Of a stretch of DNA of 64,000 bases, positions 58,139 to 64,000 are shown piece after piece; positions within the stretch are counted from its first letter, which is position 1, and each line of letters starts with the position of its first letter. The translations under genes were made by a program, and so were the position numbers. The stretch covers positions 41,774 through 105,773 of the forward strand of contig NZ_JAMGZJ010000065.1 in assembly GCF_025564085.1 (NCBI RefSeq), given 5' to 3'. Below the pieces are notes generated by a model, which saw only the letters and a list, made by a program, of their open reading frames with translations, made no database searches and was not told the origin of the DNA. This stretch comes from Silvania confinis. GTDB taxonomy: Bacteria; Pseudomonadota; Gammaproteobacteria; Enterobacterales; Enterobacteriaceae.

Positions 58139-58927
58139 TTAAGCAGCCTGCGCGTTCTCATCGACGCGATTGATGCTGCGATAGAGATGGTCAAAGCGTT
58201 CGTTATCAAATGCCTGGCTTGCGCCGTCGTAAAACACATGTCCCTGACGCAGCGCGACAATGCGCTCGCAGTAGCGCAGGGCGTAATCCACCTGATGCAG
58301 CGTCACCACCACGGTGATGCCGTCGTTCTGGTTAATGTCGCGCAGGGTTTCCATCACGATGCGGGCAGATTCCGGGTCGAGTGAGGCAATCGGCTCATCG
58401 GCCAGAATGATTTTGGCTTTCTGCATCAGCGCGCGGGCGATGGCGACGCGCTGCTGCTGGCCGCCGGAGAGCGTTGAAACGCGCTGGTGGGCAAAGTGCA
58501 CCATCCCGACGCGGGTCAGTGCCTGTAACGCCTGCTGCTTTTGTTCGGCGGAGAACCAGCGTAAGCAGGTGCGCCAGAAAGGGGTGCTGCCGAGTGCGCC
58601 AATTAGCACGTTTTCCAGCACCGTCAGGCGATTTACCAGGTTGAACTGCTGGAAGATGTAGCCGGTTTGCGCACGGCTTTTGCGAATGTCACTCGCCAGG
58701 CGACCGGCGCGCTGCACGGTATTGCCCAGCAGCTCAACGTGGCTCTCTGGCGTTTTATTGCCGGTGATCAAGCCGCTCAGATGACGCAGCAGGGTCGATT
58801 TGCCTGAACCGGAGGGCCCCAGCAGTGCCACCATTTCGCCCTGCCGGACCGCCAGGTCTACGGCATGGAGCGCCTTGTTTTGTGCAAAAGTTTTGCTCAG
58901 TTTCTCGACGCGGATGACAGTTTGCAT
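58139..58927 (-). CDS. phnC: Phosphonate ABC transporter ATPase PhnC
   Basis: A 262-residue ATPase. It has Walker [10 protein letters not shown] at about 37-45, signature [15 protein letters not shown], and Walker [15 protein letters not shown]. It energises PhnDE-mediated uptake. It is the first gene of the phn operon, downstream of a Pho box. Confidence 0.97.
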   Translation of the reverse strand: MQTVIRVEKLSKTFAQNKALHAVDLAVRQGEMVALLGPSGSGKSTLLRHLSGLITGNKTPESHVELLGNTVQRAGRLASDIRKSRAQTGYIFQQFNLVNRLTVLENVLIGALGSTPFWRTCLRWFSAEQKQQALQALTRVGMVHFAHQRVSTLSGGQQQRVAIARALMQKAKIILADEPIASLDPESARIVMETLRDINQNDGITVVVTLHQVDYALRYCERIVALRQGHVFYDGASQAFDNERFDHLYRSINRVDENAQAA

Positions 58928-58972
58928 GGGTGAGGCCTCGATTCAAATGTGGCCTCATGCTGGCGGATTAAT

Positions 58973-58990
58973 GTGACATTTTGGTTAAGT
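58973..58990 (-). promoter_or_regulatory. Pho box of the phn operon
   Basis: On the minus strand ACTTAACCAAAATGTCAC matches the PhoB box (CTGTCATAAA-type) at 11 of 18 positions. The longer segment TTAACCAAAATGTCACATTA, followed by ATCCGCC, recalls the known phnC Pho box of E. coli. It lies 46 bases before the phnC ATG, so induction under phosphate starvation is expected. Confidence 0.8.
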
Positions 58991-59038
58991 CTCTGTTGCG
59001 GGAATTTGAAGAGTTGGCGTGAAAGCGATGACAGCTCT

Positions 59039-59103
59039 GTAGGCCCGGTCAGCGCAGCGCCACCGGGCGCTGTTGCCGGATGCGCTGCGCTTATCCGGCC
59101 TAC
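59039..59103. repeat. REP pair (BIME) between phnC and yjdN
   Basis: GTAGGCCCGGTCAGCGCAGC...CCGGGC (59039-59068) faces GCCGGATGCGCTGCGCTTAT...GGCCTAC (59075-59103). Its end overlaps the last four bases of yjdN. Confidence 0.9.
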
Positions 59104-59543
59104 GAAGGTTGTTGCTGTTTTACGACGTTGATCATCCAGGGCACGCCGTATTGATCGGTGACTTTCCCGAAGCCGTGCGCCCAGAAGGTCTCCTGCCAGG
59201 CCATCTCGACCGTGCCGCTGGCCGCCAGGTTATCGAACCAGCGCTTGCCTTCGGCCACATCCTGGGTGTCGAGCACCAGCGTGAAGCCCGAGTAGCTGGC
59301 ATTGCCGCTGAGCGTACCGTCACTCATCATGATGTCGCTGCCGGCGATGCGCAGGTTGGCGTGAGCAATGGCGGTATCGGGGAACTGCATGCCGGAGGGG
59401 CAGCCTTCATCGCTGTTTTGCCCGTCTTTGGGCATCTCGCCGAAGGTCATTTGATAGAGGAGTTGTGCACCGAGTGACTGCTGGTAGAAGGCCATCGCCT
59501 CCACGCAGTTACCGGCGAAAGAGATGTAGGGACTTAATGGCAT
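59100..59543 (-). CDS. yjdN: Glyoxalase-fold (VOC) protein YjdN
   Basis: A 147-residue vicinal-oxygen-chelate protein, formerly PhnB, the E. coli length. Starting at 59543 gives MPLSPYISFAGNCVEAMAFY; the frame from 59615 adds non-family residues. Two betaalphabetabetabeta modules are visible. It was once placed in phosphonate use, but its actual role is not established. The REP pair covers its stop codon. Confidence 0.93.
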   Translation of the reverse strand: MPLSPYISFAGNCVEAMAFYQQSLGAQLLYQMTFGEMPKDGQNSDEGCPSGMQFPDTAIAHANLRIAGSDIMMSDGTLSGNASYSGFTLVLDTQDVAEGKRWFDNLAASGTVEMAWQETFWAHGFGKVTDQYGVPWMINVVKQQQPS

Positions 59544-59591
59544 AATCTTTACCTCAGGTAAGAGAAGCCCATTAAGTGTAGTTTGGTATGG

Positions 59592-59643
59592 GTAGGCTGG
59601 ATAAGCGAAGCGCATCCAGCGGCGCTTCGCTTGCCGGGCCTAC
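59592..59643. repeat. REP pair (BIME) between yjdN and yjdM
   Basis: GTAGGCTGGATAAGCGAAGC...TCCAGC and GGCGCTTCGCTTGCCGGGCCTAC form facing REPs with little between them. Confidence 0.88.
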
Positions 59644-59650
59644 AAAACAA

Positions 59651-59986
59651 TCAGTTCTTTTTCACAAACTCGGATTTGAGCTTCATTGGGCCAAAACCGT
59701 CGATTTTGCAGTCGATGTTGTGATCGCCTTCGACCAGACGGATGCCTTTCACTTTGGTGCCAATTTTCAGCATCGACGAGCTGCCTTTGACCTTCAGATC
59801 TTTCACCACGGTGACGTTGTCGCCGTCGGCCAGCAAATTACCGTTGGCGTCTTTCACGATCAGCGCATCATTCTCTTGCGCCGGTTCGGCGTTATTCCAT
59901 TCGTGGGCGCATTCCGGGCAGATGAACATGCCGTTATCTTCGTAGGTGTATTCAGAACTGCATTTTGGACAGTGTGGAAGTTGCAT
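59651..59986 (-). CDS. yjdM: Zinc-ribbon protein YjdM (PhnA family)
   Basis: A 111-residue protein, formerly PhnA. An N-terminal zinc ribbon is made by CPKC...CPEC (about residues 6-26), followed by a compact beta domain starting [15 protein letters not shown]. Start 59986 ([10 protein letters not shown]) is the family start; the frame from 60064 extends into non-coding DNA. Despite the old name it does not belong to C-P lyase. AGGAGAACACC precedes the ATG. Confidence 0.95.
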   Translation of the reverse strand: MQLPHCPKCSSEYTYEDNGMFICPECAHEWNNAEPAQENDALIVKDANGNLLADGDNVTVVKDLKVKGSSSMLKIGTKVKGIRLVEGDHNIDCKIDGFGPMKLKSEFVKKN

Positions 59987-60568
59987 GGTGTTCTCCTCAA
60001 AATAGTACGAACCGGCGGCAATAATGCCTGCCAAAAATCGACAGATTGTCGAAAAAGGCGGCAAGTATAGCGCATGTCCTTACTGTTGTCGGTGATATTG
60101 TTTTTCATCTTTCGTTAAAAATGTTGTTACCGGTGACATCACCTGTCGGGGAGTTGGGGTCAGATACGACAGAGAAACGGCGGTCATTAAAAGCAAGAAT
60201 ATTTTATTGCGGCAAATTGATACGCCGGGGCATTTCGGATAAGGTGAAGACTCTTAAGAATTTATTGCACTTGTCTGACCTGCTGCTTTCTGTCCGGCAG
60301 GATGGATACCCCTCATTTTGGGTGGGTAATAATGATTTATCCTGAAGTTTCCTGGAATTGGTCTACGCTCTTATTCTTTCGGTTTCCCTGACCGAAGGAA
60401 CGTGTGGCGACGGCTTACGCTATTACAGAATATATTTTGGCTGTGACCTGGGAATTATATTTCATTAAACATCGTTGCCACACGTAATCATAAAAACCGA
60501 GCCTTCATTCTTAAAACTATTCGGTTAAATAAAATCTATAAAATTTGTGTTAAGGGAACTCTTTAGCT
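59987..60568. other. 582-base region between yjdM and crfC
   Basis: No gene is seen on either strand. ACGTGTGGCGAC (60400-60411) and GTTGCCACACGT (60474-60485) form a 12-base inverted repeat with one mismatch about 90-170 bases before crfC. The AT-rich 3' part is the likely crfC promoter; I could not place -35/-10 or FliA elements firmly. Confidence 0.5.
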
Positions 60569-62920
60569 ATGCACACACAAACAATATTTGAATTAAGCCA
60601 GGAAGCCGAGCGGCTACTCCAGCTCTCTTTACAGAATCTGGAGGCGTTAGGCGCAATGCCCACAGCCATGATGGACAGCGCAACCACCGCCATGACCGGC
60701 GAAGTCAGTAATGTGTTTTCTCTGCATTTCAATGCGCGCGGCTTAGAAGCGCAGCAGTCGATGCTGAATAATGAGCTGCGTAAAATCACCCGCCTGGAGA
60801 TGGTGCTGGCGATTGTCGGCACCATGAAGGCCGGCAAGTCGACCACCATTAACGCGATTGTTGGCACCGAAGTGTTGCCGAACCGCAACCGTCCGATGAC
60901 CGCGCTGCCGACGCTGATTCGCCATACGCCCGGACAGAAGGAGCCGGTGCTGCATTTTTCGCACGTTGCGCCGATCGATACATTAATAAAGCAGATGCAA
61001 AAGAAACTCGCCAATTACGATCGTGGCAAGCTGGCGCAGCACCTGGAAATTGATAAAGACATGAATGCCCTGCTTGAGCGCATTGAATCCGGCGAAGCGT
61101 TTGAAAAGCATTATCTTGGTGCGGAACCTATTTTTATCTGTTTAAAAAATTTAAACGATTTAGTTCGCCTTTCTCAGGTGGTGGGTACTGACTTTCCTTT
61201 TTCTGCCTATGCGGCGATTGAAAATATTCCGGTTATTGAGGTCGAATTTGTCCATCTGGCCGGTCTCGATACCCATCTTGGACAATTAACGCTGCTTGAT
61301 ACGCCTGGGCCTAATGAAGCCGGGCAGCCGCACCTGCAAAAAATGCTAACCGAACAACTCGCCCGGGCGTCGGCAGTGCTGGCGGTGATGGATTATACCC
61401 AGTTGAAGTCGATTTCTGATGCTGAGGTGCGTCAGGCCATTTCTGCCGTCGGTAAATCGGTACCGCTGTACGCGCTGGTGAATAAGTTCGATCAGAAAGA
61501 CCGCAACAGTGATGATGAAGAGCAAGTGCGGGCGATGATCTCCGGCACGCTGATGAAAGGGCATATTTCTCCCGGGCAGATTTTCCCGGTGTCATCGATG
61601 TGGGGATATCTGGCTAACCGTGCGCGTCATGAACTGGCGCTGAACGGCAAGCTGCCCCATCCGCAGGCGCAGCGTTGGGTGCAGGATTTTGCCGAAGCCG
61701 CGCTGGGACGTCGTTGGCGGACGGCCGATCTGGACGATATTGAGCACGTTCGCCATTCTGCCGATCTGCTGTGGGAAGACTCCCTGTTCGAACAGCCGAT
61801 CCGCAAGCTTATCTATGCCGCCTACGCCAACGCCTCACTGTATGCCCTGCGATCCGCGTCGCATAAGCTGCTGAACTATGCCCAGAATGCCCGTGAGTAC
61901 CTTGAGTTTCGCTATCAGGGGCTGACGATCGCCTTCGACCAGCTGCAACACAACATTCTGCGGCTGGAAGAGGACATGTCGCTGCTGCAAACCCGGCAGG
62001 AAGTGGTTAGCGATGAGGTGAGGCATGAGGTTGGACAAGCACTGGAGGCGACGGAGCACTTTATCGCCGCCCAGCAGAGCGAGATCCAGCACGCAATCAC
62101 CTATATTTTCAATCGCGATAATATCCTCGATTTGGCGGGCCAGGCTGCCGCAAATGTGCGCGCCGATGAACAGGCTGCGCCGGGGCAACTGGTGCTGGAG
62201 GACGAAGGACAGGCGCAGATCCTGCTGAGTAAAATCCACTCCGCCTGCGAGCTGATTTTGCTCGACGCCCAGAACACGATCGCCCGCGAGCTGGGGCTGC
62301 GCTTCGATCAGCTGGAGTCGACGCTGGCGCGTTCGTTGAATGATGCCATGCGCCCGATTGAGCTGCGCATCAAGGATGAACTGAGCCATGCCGGGTTTCG
62401 TGCGCGGATCAGCTTCCCGGCCTTTCAGGCCAACCAGCTTAACTTTAATACCCGGGGACTGTTCAGCGATGCCATTGCGCATGAGAGCCCGACCGGCAAC
62501 CGGGGGCAGGGAGGCAGCGTGCGTGATACGGTTTCGCGCTGGCTGAATAACCCGGGCTGGGGCTGGGACGATTATGTGGAGGCGCGCACCCGCTATGTGA
62601 TCAACGTGCCACAGCTGCATGAAAAATTTAAAAAGCATATCGATCACTTTTGTACACAAATCCGTAAAGCTTTGGCCGCCCAGGTCGATGTTTCTGTTAC
62701 AGCAGGCATGGCGACATTCTTTGCCGAATTCTCCTTATGTCTTGCAGGGTTACAAGAAAGCTTGCGTGATAGCCTCGCGGTGCGTCAGCAAAATGAGCAT
62801 GCCACGCGTGCGCTCAGCCAGCTGCTGCAGCAGTGTATTACTACCGCGACGTGGATTCAGGAAGATACCCGACTGTTACGCGATGATATTCAAACGCTAT
62901 TCGCGGCAGAGCAACCATGA
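60569..62920 (+). CDS. crfC: Clamp-binding dynamin-like protein CrfC
   Basis: A dynamin-like large GTPase of 783 residues against 742 in E. coli CrfC (YjdA). In E. coli it colocalises sister replication forks by binding the DnaN clamp. The P-loop VGTMKAGKST is at about 84-93; G3 LLDTPGPNEAG and G4 LVNKFDQKD are intact. Long helical segments fill the rest; the N-terminal linker between the start and the P-loop is longer than in E. coli. It overlaps yjcZ by four bases. Confidence 0.93.
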   Translation: MHTQTIFELSQEAERLLQLSLQNLEALGAMPTAMMDSATTAMTGEVSNVFSLHFNARGLEAQQSMLNNELRKITRLEMVLAIVGTMKAGKSTTINAIVGTEVLPNRNRPMTALPTLIRHTPGQKEPVLHFSHVAPIDTLIKQMQKKLANYDRGKLAQHLEIDKDMNALLERIESGEAFEKHYLGAEPIFICLKNLNDLVRLSQVVGTDFPFSAYAAIENIPVIEVEFVHLAGLDTHLGQLTLLDTPGPNEAGQPHLQKMLTEQLARASAVLAVMDYTQLKSISDAEVRQAISAVGKSVPLYALVNKFDQKDRNSDDEEQVRAMISGTLMKGHISPGQIFPVSSMWGYLANRARHELALNGKLPHPQAQRWVQDFAEAALGRRWRTADLDDIEHVRHSADLLWEDSLFEQPIRKLIYAAYANASLYALRSASHKLLNYAQNAREYLEFRYQGLTIAFDQLQHNILRLEEDMSLLQTRQEVVSDEVRHEVGQALEATEHFIAAQQSEIQHAITYIFNRDNILDLAGQAAANVRADEQAAPGQLVLEDEGQAQILLSKIHSACELILLDAQNTIARELGLRFDQLESTLARSLNDAMRPIELRIKDELSHAGFRARISFPAFQANQLNFNTRGLFSDAIAHESPTGNRGQGGSVRDTVSRWLNNPGWGWDDYVEARTRYVINVPQLHEKFKKHIDHFCTQIRKALAAQVDVSVTAGMATFFAEFSLCLAGLQESLRDSLAVRQQNEHATRALSQLLQQCITTATWIQEDTRLLRDDIQTLFAAEQP

Positions 62921-63801
62921 CAAAACAACTACTGGACGGTCCCGGGCGGACGCTGGAATGTATTCATCCTAAATTTATGGTCGACCTGGTTCAGGGCGGG
63001 GACGCGATGCGTCACGCCCCTCTGGCGTCGCAGCAGCAGCAGTTTCGTGAACGTTTAACCCAGGAGATCATGGCGCAGACTCAGCTTCGCCAGTGGGCGA
63101 TGGGGGGAATGTTCAACGAAAATGCTGCGCTGCGGCTTGGGCTGGCGGAAAAGCTGGCGGGGATGCTCGATCCCGGGCATCTGGCGCTGACCCGCATGAC
63201 CCAGACCTTAACCACCCTCAGCCAGCAGGCCCAACTGCGTAATCAATCGCCTATCGGTATCATCCAGCAGTACGAAACCCTCTCCGCACATTTTCGTCAG
63301 CGCGCTGCCTTCAAAGAAAAAGCCTTAAGCCAGCGTGGATTGATGGTGCAGGCGGGCGAGCACAGCGAACAGATTTTTACCCGCTGGCGCGCCGGGCACT
63401 ACGACGGTTGGTCGCTGGCCGGGCGCGCCTATGTGGTGCTGGAAGAGCTGCGCTGGGGGGCATTCGGTGACGCCTGTCGGCTGGCGAAAGCGGACGTCAG
63501 CGCGATGCTGAAAGATGACCTGCAAAACAGGGTGGCCAACTATCTGGCGCAGGGCATTAATGCTGCCCCGGCGACCCGCCATTTTTATCATCAGTGGCTG
63601 AACACCCCCAGTACCCCGGGCATTATCGACTATAAGGATATGCTGGGCTGGCTGGGTGACTGGTGCGATGGCGATCGCCATCCGCTGTGCTGGTCTGTGA
63701 CGCAGAGCTGGCAGAACGTGGCGCTGGGTATGCCGAGACTCTGTTCGGCGACAAGGCTGGCAAAAGCGATGGTTGAAGAGGTGTTTGGCGACCCGATTTG
63801 A
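62917..63801 (+). CDS. yjcZ: Uncharacterised protein YjcZ
   Basis: A 294-residue soluble protein similar along its length to E. coli YjcZ (292). In E. coli it was found as a multicopy suppressor of a motility defect caused by loss of PdeH; its biochemical role is not known. Conserved blocks include PGRTLECIHPKF, RLTQEIMAQTQLRQWAM, LEELRWGAFGDACRLA and DMLGWLGDWCDGDRHPLCWSVTQSWQ. It is coupled to crfC by an ATGA overlap. Confidence 0.92.
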   Translation: MTKQLLDGPGRTLECIHPKFMVDLVQGGDAMRHAPLASQQQQFRERLTQEIMAQTQLRQWAMGGMFNENAALRLGLAEKLAGMLDPGHLALTRMTQTLTTLSQQAQLRNQSPIGIIQQYETLSAHFRQRAAFKEKALSQRGLMVQAGEHSEQIFTRWRAGHYDGWSLAGRAYVVLEELRWGAFGDACRLAKADVSAMLKDDLQNRVANYLAQGINAAPATRHFYHQWLNTPSTPGIIDYKDMLGWLGDWCDGDRHPLCWSVTQSWQNVALGMPRLCSATRLAKAMVEEVFGDPI

Positions 63802-63876
63802 TAGTTGATTCTCTGCCAGTGGGCTGAGGGATCCCTACATAAAAATGGGCACGGTCGGCCCCCTCTCCATTCAGGG

Positions 63877-64000
63877 TGTACAGACCGGGGACATGGTAAA
63901 CAGGTGTTCGGGGACATGGTGAACACTTTTTAACACCCTTTACCCATGGTGATCGACTTTTTCTTCAGGTCGATCACCCCCACTTTCGTGCTGTACCACC
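63877..64000 (-). mobile_element. End of an IS481-family-like insertion sequence
   Basis: TGTACAGACCGGGGACATGG begins at 63877, and CGGGGACATGGT occurs twice. This pattern, TGTA-GACCGGGGACATGGTAAACA, is familiar from IS481-type element ends. The element continues past the window. The family call is from memory and needs a match. Confidence 0.6.
63930..64000 (-). CDS. 3' end of a transposase gene (partial)
   Basis: The minus strand reads ...WYSTKVGVIDLKKKSITMGKGC and then TAA at 63930-63932. It fits the C-terminal end of an IS transposase inside the element that starts at 63877. Only 22 residues are visible, so the call rests on position beside the IS end. Confidence 0.5.
   Translation of the reverse strand, partial: WYSTKVGVIDLKKKSITMGKGC

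Noticed and set aside
60046..60345. 99-codon plus-strand frame upstream of crfC
   Set aside because: It has no ribosome-binding site, no domain, and starts inside the yjdM leader region; it looks like chance in AT-richer DNA.

Overview
The window is a chromosomal segment of an Enterobacteriaceae bacterium. Protein sequences and gene order follow the dusA-to-yjcZ part of the Escherichia coli K-12 map, but with insertions, losses and replacements that point to a relative such as Enterobacter, Leclercia, Lelliottia or Citrobacter. The genus cannot be fixed from the sequence alone. Gene density, GC-rich codon use, ERIC elements and REP/BIME repeats all fit this family.

Region 1 (1-21600) is housekeeping and stress genes. 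A cupin protein and a TraF-like outer-membrane protein precede dusA, pspG (with a sigma-54 promoter), qorA, dnaB, alr, tyrB, aphA, yjbR, uvrA/ssb (sharing a LexA box), yjcB, pdeC, soxS/soxR (with the sox box), the sRNA gene sraL, a glutathione S-transferase gene, ghxP (with PurR-like boxes) and yjcE.

Region 2 (21600-28100) is an insertion relative to K-12. It carries a LysR regulator divergent from an lrgA/lrgB (cidA/cidB-like) pair, then a TogB-like solute-binding protein, a Gfo/Idh/MocA oxidoreductase and an unrecognised 525-residue protein.

Region 3 (28300-37600) has acs-yjcH-actP for acetate scavenging, gltP, yjcO, an overlooked hok/sok type I toxin-antitoxin locus, and the selenoprotein gene fdhF with its UGA codon, SECIS hairpin and sigma-54 promoter. 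The nrf operon that separates acs from gltP in K-12 is missing.

Region 4 (37800-47200) holds a ribose-type sugar ABC operon: ATPase, permease, binding protein, D-lyxose-isomerase-like cupin, class II aldolase and PfkB kinase. It is bracketed by a response regulator on one side and a hybrid histidine kinase on the other. It occupies the place of the D-allose (als) operon of K-12 and probably forms a self-contained, ligand-sensing sugar catabolic unit.

Region 5 (47200-60000) has yjdP, an extra membrane protein gene, and the complete phnCDEFGHIJKLMNOP C-P lyase operon behind a Pho box, then yjdN and yjdM. Region 6 (60000-64000) has crfC-yjcZ, after which K-12 synteny (proP) is broken by the end of an IS481-like insertion sequence running off the window.

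Two kinds of palindromic repeat recur: REP/BIME pairs, and a second family built on CCCTCTCCC/GGGAGAGGG with CCCTCACCC arms, several copies of which lie inside operons. Family assignments rest on recognised sequence similarity, not on a database search.
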